DNA from: Myotis daubentonii
Lineage: Eukaryota; Chordata; Mammalia; Chiroptera; Vespertilionidae
Assembly (NCBI RefSeq): GCF_963259705.1
Contig: NC_081846.1
Location: 90,718,641-90,782,640 of the forward strand
DNA length: 64,000 bases
Direction of reading: 5' to 3'
Shown: piece by piece, positions 34,346-45,979 of the stretch
How positions within the stretch are numbered: position 1 is the first letter of the stretch
Layout: every line of letters starts with the position of its first letter
Position numbers and translations under genes: made by a program
Notes under the pieces: generated by a model
Told to the model about the DNA's origin: nothing
Seen by the model: only the letters and a program-made list of their open reading frames with translations
Database searches by the model: none

Positions 34346-34947
34346 TATTTGGTAATGAAGGAGAGAGAACACAAGTTATTTAATGGTTGATGTGATTTAC
34401 AGCATTTGCATATGTCAGCATGTAATACAATATATCAGTTTATAATTTGCCCCAAGCCCATCACTGCTCAGGAGAGCACTGCCTCCCATAGAACTTGAAG
34501 TGCACTTATTAATCTCTATGAACCACAATTCTTTCATCTGTAAAATGAGACAATGGTACCTATCTTTTCCTTGAAGTTAATTTTGTAACTTTTGTAACAA
34601 CACAGAAATATACTAACCTGTCAGTAAATAAAATTTTTAAATATTTTACCTGAGACCGAGGGAAGAAAAAGGCAAAACAAACAACTAGACAAACATTTCA
34701 ATACTTGGTTCAATTAAAATCACGTATAAATTCCTTGTCACTCTTTAAAATGGCAGTCCTCTTTCTTGACTGTTTCAAAGCAAAAAGCGCGCTGACTTAT
34801 TCCTGTGTTGGCTGATTTCTAGGCATCCGAAGCCAGAACTGAACTAGGGCAGGGCCTCCAGGTGGGCCCCGGGCCCCGAGTTCACCCAGTGAAGCACGGG
34901 CCACGTGCCTTCTCGGTGAGATTCACTTGGAGAGCAGCACTGCTTTG
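34346..34947. other. Single-copy DNA
   Basis: Nothing secure. A MIR-like piece (tctttcatctgtaaaatgagacaatgg) is at 34530-34558. Confidence 0.4.
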
Positions 34948-34960
34948 AAGAATAGAGCTA

Positions 34961-35180
34961 GTCCTAGCAGATTTGCCTCAGTGGATAGAGCTCGGCCTGA
35001 GGACCGAAGGGTCCCAGGTTCAATTCCAGCTAAGGGCATGTACCTAGGTTGCAGGCTCCTCCCTGGCCCGGGACCCTGGTCAGGGCCCATGCAGAAGGCA
35101 ATCAACCGATGTGTTTCTCTCGCATTGGTTTTTCTCTATATCTTTTCCTCTTTCTGAAAAATCAATGAAAAAAAAAAAAA
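34961..35180 (+). mobile_element. VES-like SINE, divergent subfamily
   Basis: A box 'tgcctcagtggatag', B box 'ggttcaattcc', then a central part (cccgggaccctggtcagggcc) unlike the standard VES copies, CT-rich end and A tail. The target-site duplication aagaatagagcta (34948-34960) and aagaatagagctg (35181-35193) differs at one base, so it is fairly young. Confidence 0.93.
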
Positions 35181-35193
35181 AAGAATAGAGCTG

Positions 35194-36080
35194 GATTCTG
35201 ATGTAACCAGAAGCTGCCTCGCAGACAGCATGCCTCCCCGTGCCCAGGACCCTCCTGAGAGAGCCCTCACCCGGACGGCAGTGAGAAGCTGCACATTGTA
35301 AAGAGAGGCTAACTGAGCTGCATTCTGCTTTCCTCTGCTTCTGGGTTTTCGACTTTTTCTACCTAAAAATAGTTTGCCTGGCAGGAGCAATTCCACAAAT
35401 TCTGCCAAGCTGTGAACATAATCTTATATACAGAACATTTTATACATCCAAAGCCATATATTAGAAATATACATTCATATATATATATATATATCCTTCC
35501 TTGTCAGAGAGTATAAAAAATGCAAGTCACTCTCCTGGAAAATTATATAACTTTTATTTATTTTTATATCAAAATGGTCTCCCCAAATTTAATACAATTT
35601 GATAAATGAGAGCAGAAACAGGCACTGAAGCCTGGAAGACTAATACATTTAGCTTCCTGATGTGCCATATGCATATTTACACTTCACAATTAGTGACGCA
35701 CAGGGAGATGTGCACTATTCCAGAGAAACCCTGACAGCTTTATTAATTCCACCTCTGAGGTTCTTGGTCACAGGGGAATAGTTACTGGATTTCTTGCTTA
35801 TAAAAAGAGTTATATTTAGAATGAAAATTAATCACCATGACCCTAAAGGTGAGTATTTGAATTTTTACTTTAAATGCACATGCTACATAAGTTCATCAGC
35901 CATTTCTTTCCAAATGGTCTTGTAAGCAGCACCCACTTTGTTTAAATACCAGTGTTTACATCCTGTTAGGAAACATGTTCACAATTTTCAACTGTGCTTT
36001 TGTGAAGGCAATGGGACACCCATCACACACCCTTCTTCCGGTGCAGCGTGCGTATTCCGTGCGGGAGCAGGCAATGTTTA
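35194..36080. other. Single-copy DNA
   Basis: Nothing recognised. A short (AT)n is at 35476-35493. Confidence 0.4.
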
Positions 36081-36095
36081 AAAATGATGAATCTT

Positions 36096-36315
36096 GCCCT
36101 AGCTGGTTTGGCTCAGTGGATAGAGCATCGGCCTGTGAACTGAAGGGTCCCAGGTTTGATTCTGGCTAAGGGCACATGCCTGGGTTGCGGGCTCAATCCT
36201 GAGTAGGGGGCATATAGGAGGCAGCTGATCAATGAATCTCTCTCATCATTGATATTTCTATCTCTCTCCCTATGCTTCTCCCTTCATCTCTAAAATCAAT
36301 AAAAATACATTTTAA
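36096..36315 (+). mobile_element. VES SINE
   Basis: Head 'gccctagctggtttggctcagtggatag', B box 'ggtttgattctgg', CT-rich end, A tail. Target-site duplication aaaatgatgaatctt (36081-36095) and aaaatgacgaatctt (36316-36330), 14 of 15 identical. Confidence 0.94.
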
Positions 36316-37304
36316 AAAATGACGAATCTTAAAATAGTTTTGCCATAAAAAACTGGAGAGATAGATATGATAATGCCTGTTTCCTAATAATAATGAGGAT
36401 TGTACATAATTTTAAAGCCTTCACAGCATGCTAAAAGATCACTCATCCATCTTTCCCACATAATAAATGCACATTATGCTTAAACCAGCAAAGAACGTAT
36501 GTAATTTCTATTCTACGGAGGCGTGTATTTTGAAAGGCAAAGAAGATGCTGTCTGCTCACCATTCCTGGGTTAGGACACAAAAGACAGCGTGCCACTTGC
36601 CAAGGGAAACCTGATTGGCTGACAGGACTGCGTTTTAGGACTCCCCTTGCTCCGCGCACAAAGATGCTAGCATTAATGTGCAGGGAAGAAAACATGAGAT
36701 AAACTTCACAATGCGGGAGGTAAAGGGAGGATACCAACAGCTCTGCCCAATGTGGTCCTCCCCAGGCCTGTCAACAGGCAGTTCCAGCAGAGATACGCCT
36801 CCTGCGTGGGAGGACGAGGGATCACACTAACCAAGTCCTGCACAAGACACACATCGGAACAGCTCTTGACAAATGCACTGAAGAAAATGAGATTTTATGC
36901 ATCAGAGACCTATTCATAAATCATTCTGAGGGCTGCCCAACTTTATTTTTTTGTAAGGTGAAATTTAACTTTCCCCCAAAACCAAACAGAGCCAAATCAG
37001 TTTCCAAACTCTGAAAAGAAACTGATATCGTCTCCATATGGTCCAGGGGTTGATTTAATCCAGTTAGGTAACATGTTGATTCAGCGTTTTAAAGTGGTCA
37101 TTTCTGGTCATGTACACCAGAAAATTCCTACTGGTTAGCAGGCCTGGCGATGCTGGCTGAGCAGAGCATCAGGAACAACTCACACTTTCATCCAATTCTG
37201 TAGCTGAAAGTACTCTCCATAGTCATTGGCTGAGCTGCTAGTCCATGCAAGACTCAGGAGACAGGCTTAATAATCACATCAATCTATGGAGTTAGTGACT
37301 TTTT

Positions 37305-37435
37305 TCATTTCTTTTTATAGATGAAGAAACTATGGTTTGGAGAGATTAGGCAACTCTCTCAAAGTCACCAGCTGGTCAGGGTTGGAGTACCCCAGCGCCT
37401 AACCCAGGAAGCAGAGGCAGTGCAGTGGGAGCTGG
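37305..37435 (-). repeat. MIR SINE, minus strand
   Basis: Reverse MIR order: 'tatagatgaagaaactatggtttggagagattaggcaactctctcaaagtcacc', then 'agctggtcagggttggag'. Confidence 0.65.
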
Positions 37436-38578
37436 CAGGACTATCAACACGAGGCACATTTGAGACTCTGTGATTTGTCTTCTTGTGGCTGTGAGATTTC
37501 AGACAGGACCTTGATAAATTCTTCCAGCCTCTTCAATTTGTGATTTGTCTTCTTGTGGCTTCCTGTGAATCATCAGTTGGATGTTTGACTTTGCACTGAC
37601 CTGAATCCTGACTGACTGACCATTCTCAGGCTGCAAATGGAAACGCGAAGGCCCATTAATTTTGTGTAGTCCAGCCAGGCTGCTGGAGCAGAAGATAGGC
37701 CTCGGGCCCCAGACCAGCCCTCTGTCACCTGGACAAGCAGACTGTATGTGCACTGCGCCAACCCAGTTTCATGTCAAGATCCTCTGCTCACGAATTCATT
37801 TACTCATTGCATTGAAAACCTTGCCGGAGGGCTTTCTCTCTTCCCCAACTTGCTGTAATCTCTCTCAGGAATGTTGCCCTAGGACCCTCATTCTTTCATC
37901 TCTGAATGCCTTCGAGAAGCAAGGCTCTCAGCCTCCTTTTTAGCTACAAATTTCTTAGGGTTTAAGAGCAGCTGGTGTGAAGGTAGTGATTGATTAGCAC
38001 AGAAGTGATGGATGTTAAAGTGGCAATTTGTACCTCATGAACATGAGGGGATAATGACCCCGATACTGTAGCCAATGAGCCGTTATTAGCATGATGGAGT
38101 GTGCAGAGGTGCCTGGCCATCCATTTGGACCTTACTGGATGCAGAAAGTGAAACTGACCTTAAGGGAGGAGGCAAGCCAGCATTGATGAGCAGGGATGGA
38201 ATACCCAGTTCTCACCCACGGATTCCTAAGGACAAAGCATGCTCAGTGGAAGCTTTATTCATGGCTCTTTCTGTGCCAAGTTGGGGAAAGAACTGCTGTG
38301 TAACTTCACGCCTGTGAGAAAGGCTGGGGGTATTTATCATGGTCCTTGTCTTACATTCCCCAACAATGAACGCTACCCACCTAAGCCCCTTGAGCAGGAA
38401 GGTCGCTACGTCTTCTAGCAACACCGTTTATGGGTGAGAGCCATGATGCTGGGGTGTCTTCTGAGGTCTGTGTTACTGAAACTTCACACTAAGTAAATTC
38501 TTTCATGAAAGCACATTGTCATCTCCCAGCAAATATATCCAGACGAACAGACAGAAACTCAAACACTCAGAAACACTT

Positions 38579-38582
<4 letters not shown>

Positions 38583-38622
<40 letters not shown>

Positions 38623-38632
38623 ACACACATGA
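38583..38632 (+). repeat. (CA)n microsatellite
   Basis: About 24 CA units with one interruption. Confidence 0.95.
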
Positions 38633-38997
38633 TATTATAGAGAGAGTCCAGTGAAACATGTAAATAAAATAACAAGAATGTCTAGGGCAGCCTTTGGATC
38701 CCTGGTTGTGTGAACTGCCTCTGGCCTTTGGGTAAGTTCATAAAGCTACCAGAGAGTAGAGGGGTTCATTAGGGACCCCACCTTGAACCAGATCGGGTTT
38801 CACTCCTGTCTACCCTCCATGAATCTAACTTCAGCCTTGCTCTGGGCCTTTTGTCCTTGGTGCTGAGTCTGCATCTCTCTGGGGAGGAGAGCCAGCCCTT
38901 GGGCCCTCCCCATCCATGTGGACACAGGAGGAGTCAGCAGTCCTTGTGCTGGTGCTGTGGATTCTAACCCTGATATTGATCACATGCCATGGTGATT

Positions 38998-39045
<48 letters not shown>
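38998..39045 (+). repeat. (GT)n microsatellite
   Basis: About 23 uninterrupted GT units, only 370 bp from the (CA)n tract. Confidence 0.95.
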
Positions 39046-39047
<2 letters not shown>

Positions 39048-39489
39048 CTTGAGCAATACTTAGTTTACTCAAAGACCATCAACCAGAGGATCATTTCTGT
39101 ATTGTTTTATAGGAAAAGTCCAATTTAGACAGTCATTTAAAAAAATTGGTTCAAATATTTTCATGGCTAAATTAACTCACTTTGTTACTCAAGTCAGAAG
39201 TCCCTCATAGGTGCCCATGGTTTGAGTATCCAGATCCTTTCTAAGGGCAGGCTGGTTTCCATTACTTTGATATCTAGGGATTAAAGACACCCTCTTCCTG
39301 TACACAGTGAAATGGGTTAGCTTAAAGCAGAGGGGCTGATAATGTCAACCATTTCTTGATAACCTATGCAGCAGACACATTTTATCAATGCCCACTAATT
39401 GCCTAATAATCTGGCATGGGGGACTATGTTGTTTGCATTCTGAAGGAAAGGAAATTGGGTAGTCAGGAAGTGCAATCATTGGCCTAGTG

Positions 39490-39575
39490 TAGTGGCTCAG
39501 GAAAGTTGGAGCTGAGATTCAAAGCCAGGCCTTGTGGACCTGTGTGACCCATGCTCTTCCTGCACACCCTCATCT
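39490..39575 (-). repeat. MIR-like fragment
   Basis: 'ggagctgagattcaaagccaggccttgtggacctgtgtgacccatgctcttcc' matches the reverse MIR head loosely. Confidence 0.45.
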
Positions 39576-40417
39576 CCTTCAGTTGGACTTTGGGAACAAT
39601 TTATAGACAAAAGAGTGTCAGTGAAGAGCAATGAGCCTCTAAATCATGTATGATGTTTGAAAAATTAGACAGAATAAACAAGACAGTTTGTTCATGAAGC
39701 CAATTAATTTTTTGGCAGGAGGTGGGGAGGGAACCATCCTTGGATTTTACCTAGAGACTATGGAGCAGGTGGTTCATGCTCTATACATTTTAAAACAAGG
39801 AATTTCTTAAGGGAGGGTGTAATCTCGCACAGCCTACAGCTGTCCCCCTGCCCCTCATCTGCTGCCCCACTGCCGGTGTGGCACTCCAGGCCACTCACTG
39901 ATGCTGAAGCCTCCTGGGCGTTGCCACTTCCTGGGTGGCTTTTGGGTAAATAGCGTGCTATCCTCCATTAACAGTCCTGGTCCCTTTCACTGACTGAAAA
40001 GTGTCTAGTTGGTTTCACAGAAGTAAAAGAGGAATAGGGGGTAAGTTGTCATTATTCTATCTTAATATTTATTTAATTTTCAGAGTGATATTTCATATGC
40101 AATAGCAATGTTAACAAAGATGATGCTTGGTATAGGAACCTGCTATGCATTTGGTCTAATTTGTTGTCTTAGCCTTGTGTTGAATTTATTTTGTCTTTGT
40201 ACCATTATTTCTTCTTTTCCATGATTCCCTCACTGATTAATTTTATATTTTCCTATTGCCTGCATTATCACACGTCATTTTATTCCTGCTTAGAATAGGT
40301 AGATTATAAATAACTTATAAGGTCTATAAGGATCACAATAAAACTGAGAGCTGTACTAATCTAATCTTTCTTTGTTTACTTGACCCTTTTGGTTAGAAAA
40401 CCCTGATGGGTCTAACC

Positions 40418-41517
40418 CAGCCCAGCGTGGGCAAACTACGGCCCGCGGGCAGGATCCGGCCCGTTTGAAATGAATAAAACTAAAAAAAAAAGACCGTACC
40501 CTTTTATGTAATGACTAGGGGCCCGGTGCACGAAATTCGTGCACTGGGTGGGGGGGTGGGAGGGCGGGGGAGTGTCCCTCAGCCCAGCCTGCCCCCTCTC
40601 ACATACTGGGAGCCCTCAGGCGTTGACCCCCATCACCCTCCAATCGCAGGATCAGCCCCTTGCCCAGGCCTGACGCCTCAGCCAGAGGTGTCAGGCTTGG
40701 ACAGGGGACCCCCATCTCCCCCCGATCACCGGCTCTGACCCCCGCCCAGGCCTGATGCCTCGGCCAGAGGAGTTGACCCTCATCACCCTCCGATCACCAA
40801 TCACCGGATCGGCCCCTTGACCAGGCCTAAGGCCTCCGGCAGAGGTGTCAGGCCTGGGCAGGGGACCCCCAGCTCCCCACGGTTGCAGGCTCCGCCCCTG
40901 CCCAGGCCTAACGCCTCTGGCTGAGGCGTCCGGCTTGGGCAGCGGGGATCCGCAGCTGCAGCGGCCCCACGATCATGGGCTCCGCTTTAGGCCCAGGCAA
41001 GGGACCCCTAGCTCCTGGGACTGCCAGCTTCGACCGTGTCCAGCTCCCATCGCTGGCTCCACCCCTACTTCCTGCTATCACTGGCCAGGGTGGCAAAGGC
41101 GCCTGATTCTCCGATCATGGCTGGGGGGCAGGGCAAAGGCGGCCCCAGGGCCGCCTTTGCCCTGCCCCCCAGCTCTTAGCTCCCCCCTGGGTTTCCAATC
41201 ACTGTCAGTGCCAGGGGGCTTCTTTCTGCTTTCCCTTTCGCCTCCCTGCATTGTGCCTACATATGCAAATTAACCGCCATCTTGTTGGCAGTTAACTGCC
41301 AATCTTAGTTGGAAGTTAATTTGCATATAACCCTGATTAGCCAACGAAAAGGGTATCGTCGTACGCCAATTACCATTTTTCTCTTTTATTAGTGTAGATG
41401 TTTACTTTGAATTTATATTAGTTCACACAAACACTCCATCCATGCTTTTGTTCCGGCCCTCCGGTCCAGTTTAAGAACCCATTGTGGCCCTCGAGTCAAA
41501 AAGTTTGACCACCCCTG
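40418..41517. mobile_element. hAT MITE ('gggcaaactacggcccg' family), split by a Helitron
   Basis: Exact 8-bp target duplication gtctaacc at 40410-40417 and 41518-41525. Outer ends are CAG...gtgggcaaactacggcccg and gactcgag-type sequence ending gaccacccctg, partly inverted-complementary. Without the 885-bp Helitron (40514-41398) it is about 215 bp, matching the intact relative of 220 bp at 42594-42813. Non-coding. Confidence 0.93.
40514..41398 (-). mobile_element. HeliBat-type Helitron, 885 bp, inside a hAT MITE
   Basis: Minus-strand 5' TC at 41398-41397 with 'tacactaataaaagag', 3' CTAG at 40514-40517 preceded by the palindrome 'gtgcacgaaattcgtgcac'. Flanks A and T. The body is GC-rich, with three or four about 120-bp repeats ('gcccaggcctgacgcct ... 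ggggacccccatctcccc'). It also carries a perfect 26-bp inverted repeat with a 2-nt spacer (41120-41145 and 41148-41173). No Rep/helicase is encoded. Confidence 0.93.
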
Positions 41518-41525
41518 GTCTAACC

Positions 41526-41974
41526 TGTACCTCTCCAACTACATATATAGAGCAATTTTTCTCTTATTCAAGAGTGTGAGGACTGGTACCTGAACAGTCT
41601 CTGCATCTGGCAGCGAAGAAGGAAGGAAATGTCACCACAAAAATGGTATCTTGCCTGCTGCTGCCAAATATAGAATGGCCTGGTTACTAGGCAAATGTGG
41701 TGGCAGGCAGCCAGCAGGCAGTCTCCCGGGAGGAGCACCCTGCTGCCCAGATCTGTGAGAGACACTGGGAAATGGAATAATTCTTCAGTAAATTTAGTAA
41801 TTTGTCAAAATCATTTGTGTGAAAACAGCACTCCATTTCTATGTGTGTGTGTGATATGTATTACATTTACCTGGAATCAGATTTGCAGGCAAGGGATTCT
41901 ATGAGTTTTACATTGTGTGGTATTTTAATTTATTTAAATAACTTTATACCTCTTTATCTATTCATGAATGAATG
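41526..41974. other. Single-copy spacer
   Basis: Nothing recognised. Confidence 0.4.
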
Positions 41975-41997
41975 AACATTTTCTTTTATTTATTTTA

Positions 41998-43154
41998 CTA
42001 GAGGCCCGGTGCACAAAAATTTGTGCACTCGGGGGGAGGGGGGATCCCTCAGCCTGGCCTGTGCCCTCTCGCAGTCTGGGAACTCTCGGGAGATAACGAC
42101 CTGCTGGCTTAGGCCTGCTCCTGGGTGGCAGAGGGCAGGCCCAATCCCTAGGTGCCTGCCCCGCAGCCCCTGGTTGGGCATAGAGCAGGGACGATTGGAG
42201 AGTTGGGGCGCCACCCCCTGTCATGCACAGAGCAGGGGGGATTGGGAGGTTGCAATGCCACCCTCAGTCACGCTCAGGGTAGGGCCGATTGGGGGGTTGG
42301 GGCACTGCTCCCTGTCACACTCAAGGCAGGGTCGATGGGGAGGTTGTGGCACCATCCCCTCTCATGCACAGAGCAGGGCCAATCAGGGGGTTGGGGCACT
42401 GCCCCCTGTCATGCACAGAGCAGGGCCCATCAGGGGGGTTGGGGCTCCATACCCTATCACGCACAGAGCAGGGCCCATCAGGGGGGTTGGGGCTTTGTAC
42501 CCTGTCATGCACAGAGCAGGGCGGATCAGGGGGTTGGGGCACTGCCACTGTCACACTCAGGGCAGGGCCAATGGGGAGGTTATGGCTCTACCCCAGGGGT
42601 AGGCAAACTTTTTGACTCGAGGGCCACAATGGGTTCTTAAGCTGGACTGGAGGGCCAGAACAAAAGCATGGATGGAGTATTTGTGTGAACTAATATAAAT
42701 TTAAAGTAAACATCATTACATAAAAGGGTACAGTCTTTTTTTTTTTTTTTTTCAGTTTTATTCATTTCAAATGGGCCGGATCCGGTCCGCGGGCTGTAGT
42801 TTGCCCACGGCTGCTCTACCTCATCACACACAGAGCAGGGCCCATGGAGGGGGGGTTGGAGCGCCACCCTCTATCACCCACAGAGCACGGCTGATCAGGG
42901 GGTTGGGGTGCCGCCACTGTCACACTCAGGGCAGGGCCGATGGGGAGGTTATGGCTCTACCCCATCACACACAGAGCAGGGCCCGTGGGGGGGGGGGGGG
43001 GGGGTTTGGGCGCCGCACCCTGTCACACACAGAGCCGCAGGGTAATCAGGGGGTTTGGGCGCTGCCCCCTGTCACACTGATCCCGGTGCTGGGAGGCCTC
43101 GCGGCTCCGCTGATCCCAGTGCTGGGAGGCATATTACCCTTTTACTATATAGGA
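41998..43154 (-). mobile_element. Helitron unit B with a 47-48 bp internal minisatellite
   Basis: Minus-strand 5' TCCTATATAGTAAAAGGG at 43154, 3' CTAG at 41998-42001 preceded by the hairpin 'gtgcacaaaaatttgtgcac'. The middle (about 42170-43075) is a tandem repeat with gcacagagcaggg starting at 42366, 42413, 42461 and 42509. The unit is near a multiple of three, which keeps plus-strand frames open (up to 197 codons). They are not genes. It hosts a hAT MITE (42594-42813) and a poly-G run near 42987. Confidence 0.92.
42594..42813. mobile_element. hAT MITE, 220 bp, intact, inside Helitron B
   Basis: Ends caggggtaggcaaacttttt and gtagtttgcccacggctg. The 8-bp target duplication is ctctaccc (42586-42593) and ctctacct (42814-42821). 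The undisturbed repeat unit elsewhere in the same Helitron reads ctctaccccatcac (about 42955), the pre-insertion sequence. It is the intact relative of 40418-41517. Confidence 0.93.
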
Positions 43155-43799
43155 TAGAGGCCTGGTGCATGGGTGGGGGCCGGCTGGTTTGCCCTGAAGG
43201 GTGTCCTGGATCAGGGTGGGGGTCCCCACTGGGGTGCCTGGCCAGCCTGGGTGAGGGAATGATGGCTGTTTGCAGCTGGTCACACACCCTTCATGGTGGG
43301 GGTCCCCACTAGGGTTCCTGGCCAGCCTGGGTGAGGGGCTGAGGGCTGTTTTCAGGCTGGCGGGTGACTGAAGCTCCCAACTGCTCCTTTTTTTCTATTT
43401 ATTTTTTTTTTTTTAACTCTGGACCAGCTTTAGCTCTGGCTCCAGCTCTGAGGCCTCTGCTGCTGAAAGCAGGTATCTGGTTTGTTTGGGTTCTATAATC
43501 GAAACACTGTTTCAACTCCAGCTCTGAGATCCCGGTGGACTGAAAGCAGGTTTCTGGGCTTTTGTTTAGCTTCTATATTTGTAACAATGTTTCAAACTGT
43601 AAGCTCAGAGGCCAGCAAGGCAGGCGGAGAACATTGGTTTCCTCCGTCACTGAACCAAGCAATCCTCATGTTAGCTTCATGCTGCCTGGCTGCCGGTCGC
43701 CATCTCTGCTGGCAGTTAATTTGCATATATCGCTGATTAGCCAATGGGAAGGGTAGCGGACGTACGCTAGTTACCATGTTTCTCTTTTATTAGATAAGA
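43155..43799 (-). mobile_element. Helitron unit A (first of an A+B pair, minus strand)
   Basis: Minus-strand start TCTTATCTAATAAAAGAG at 43799 and end at 43155 with 'gcaccaggcctcta', joined directly to unit B. The junction wording (cctcta/TCCTATATA) is identical to the two plus-strand pairs. Outer flanks are A (41997) and T (43800). Confidence 0.9.
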
Positions 43800-43815
43800 T
43801 GTTTTATTGAACTTA

Positions 43816-44177
43816 CTAGAGGTCCAGTACATGGATTCATGCGCAGGTACGGTCCCTAGGCTTGGCCTGTGATGAGGGCCATCTTCCCCAGCTGCCCACA
43901 GCTGGCCCCTCCCCCTGCTGCCACCCACTCCAGTTCCCCGTTTGCCATCGGTGATCGGTGCTTGATGGTCAGCCAGGGAAGGGACCAAGAGGTTGGCTGT
44001 TCCGGCCCACTTGCTGGTCCCAGCCCCGCAGCAGGTAGCCATCAGGTGATAGGAGCCTGCCAGCCAGGGAAAGGGACCAAGAGGTGGTCATTGCATCTTA
44101 TAGTGACTGGCCCAGTGGTCTTTCTGGTTGTTCTGCTGTTAGGGTCAATTTTCTAATTATCCTTTTATTATATAGGA
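43816..44177 (-). mobile_element. HeliBat-type Helitron, 362 bp
   Basis: Minus-strand start TCCTATATAATAAAAGGATAA at 44177 and 3' CTAG at 43816-43819. It interrupts the L1 3' end only 16 bp from the preceding Helitron pair. Removing it joins 'aactta' to 'ttgggg'. The body has a 30-bp direct repeat ('gccagggaa(a)gggaccaagaggt' twice, 43970 and 44065). Confidence 0.9.
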
Positions 44178-44625
44178 TTGGGGTGACATTGGTCAATAAA
44201 ATTATATAGATTGCAGGTGTACAATTCTAAAATATATCATCTGTATATTATTATATTGTGTGTCCACCACCCCAAGTCAAGTCTCCCTCCATCACCATTT
44301 CTCTCCCCTCCATCCTCATCCACCTCCTCCCACCTGCCTCCCTCTAATAATCACCATATTCTTTTCTGTGTCCATGAGTTATTTTTTGCTTTATTTAATC
44401 CCTTTACATTTTTCACCCAACCCCCCAATCCCTTTCCCCTCTGACAGCTGTCACTCTGTTCTATTTATTCATTCTTCTTTTTCTATCCTGTTTGTTAGTT
44501 TATTTTGTTCACTAGATTATACATATAAGTGAAATCATATGACACTTGCCTTTCTCTGATTGGCTTATTTCACTTAGAATAATACTCTGCAGATTCATCC
44601 ATGCTGTGGCAAAAGGTAAGATTTC

Positions 44626-44835
44626 ATTCATTTATAAAATGTTTTTATTGATTATAGAGAGATTGGAAGGGAGAGGGAGAGAAAAACATTGGTGAGAAAT
44701 AGAAACATTGATTGTCTGCCTCCTGCCTACTGGGGATAGAACCCACGATCTGGGCATGTGTCCTGACCAGGAATCAAACTGCCCACCTTCTGGTGCATGG
44801 GACAATGCTCAATCAACTGAGCCACACGTGCCAGG
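44626..44835 (-). mobile_element. VES SINE, minus strand, in L1
   Basis: Reverse SINE from the A-tail side ('aaaatgtttttattgattatagagag') to the head 'gccacacgtgccagggc'. Short duplication gtaagatttc (44616-44625) and gcaagatttc (44836-44845). Confidence 0.85.
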
Positions 44836-44931
44836 GCAAGATTTCCTTTTTACAACTGAGTAGTATGCCATTCCTTTGTGTAAATGTCTCACAGCTTTTT
44901 ATCTATTTATCTACTAATGGGCACTTGGCTA

Positions 44932-45506
44932 TCCTACCTAATAAAAGACAAAAAGGGTAACTAACCGTACCTCCACTATGCTTCCCAATGGCTAATCAGT
45001 GAGATATGCAAATTAACTGCCAACAAAGATGGTGTCCGGCAGCCATGCAGCTGAAGCGAGCAGGAGGCTTGCTTGCTCCAGTGATGGAGGAAGCCAAGTT
45101 TCCTCCCTGCTGCGTCAGGGCTCTAAGCTCTGAAAGCAACAATGTTTCAATTATAGAAGCTAAACAAACTCCAGATACCTGATTTCAGCCAGCTGGCCTC
45201 AGAGCTGGAGCAGCAACAAAGTTTCAATTACAGAAGGTAAATAAATTCCAGAAAGAAAAAAAAGAAAAAAAAAAGGAGAGGCTGGGAGCTTCAGTCGCCA
45301 GTCAGCCTGAAAATGGCCCTCAGCCCCTCATCCAGGCTGGCCAGGCACCCCAGTGGGGACCCCATCTTGAAGGGGGTGTGGCCAGCCTGAAAATAGCCAT
45401 CAGCCCCTCACCCAGACTGGCCAGGCATCCCAGTGGGGACCCCCACCCTGATCCAGGACACCCTTCGGGGCAAACCAGCTGGCCCCCACCATGCATCAGG
45501 CCTCTA
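44932..45506 (+). mobile_element. Helitron unit A (first of an A+B+C triplet)
   Basis: Starts TCCTACCTAATAAAAGACA after 'cttggcta' of L1, ends 'gcatcaggcctcta' at 45506. It is shorter than the 28354 copy because the internal repeats are fewer. Same junction with B. Confidence 0.9.
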
Positions 45507-45979
45507 TCCTATATAGTAAAAGGGTAATATGCAAACTGACCCTAACAGCAGAAAAACTGGGAATGACTGGTCACTATGACACACACTGACCACCAGAGGG
45601 CAGACGCTCAATGCAGGAGCTGCCCTCTGGTGGTCAGCACGCTCCCTCATGGGGGAACTCTGCTCAGCCACAAGCCAGGCTGATGGCTGCCAGTACAGCG
45701 GTGGTGGTGGGAGCCTCTCCTGCCTCCTCAGCAGTGCTAAGGATGTCCGACTGCAGCTTAGGCCTGCTCCCTGCTGGCAAGTGGACATCCCCTGAGGGCT
45801 GCTGGGCTGCCAGAGGGATGTCTGATTTACCAGCTTAGGCCCAATGGCCTGGGGAGCAGGCCTAAGCCAGCAGATGGTCATCCCCTGAGGGGTCCCAGAC
45901 TGCGAGAGGGCACAGGCTGGGCTGAGGGACACCCACCCCACCCGCCGAGTGCACACATTTTTGTGCACCGGGCCTCTAG
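45507..45979 (+). mobile_element. Helitron unit B (second of an A+B+C triplet)
   Basis: Starts TCCTATATAGTAAAAGGG, ends at CTAG 45976-45979 after hairpin 'gtgcacacatttttgtgcac'. It is clearly similar along its length to 29199-29658, including the palindromic 'gaccaccagagggcag ... ctctggtggtc' module. Confidence 0.92.

Larger units (their letters stand above)
36331..40409. other. Long single-copy stretch
   Basis: No gene recognised across about 4 kb. It holds MIR-like fragments and two dinucleotide repeats listed separately. A 29-bp exact direct repeat (from 'aatttgtgatttgtc' type sequence, 37469-37497 region and 37540-37560) shares 'tgatttgtcttcttgtggct' about 71 bp apart. Confidence 0.4.

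Noticed and set aside
42009..42640. Frames of 197 and 162 codons with glycine/cysteine-rich repeats
   Set aside because: They follow the 47-48 bp repeat inside Helitron unit B; no domain, and related Helitrons lack the repeat.
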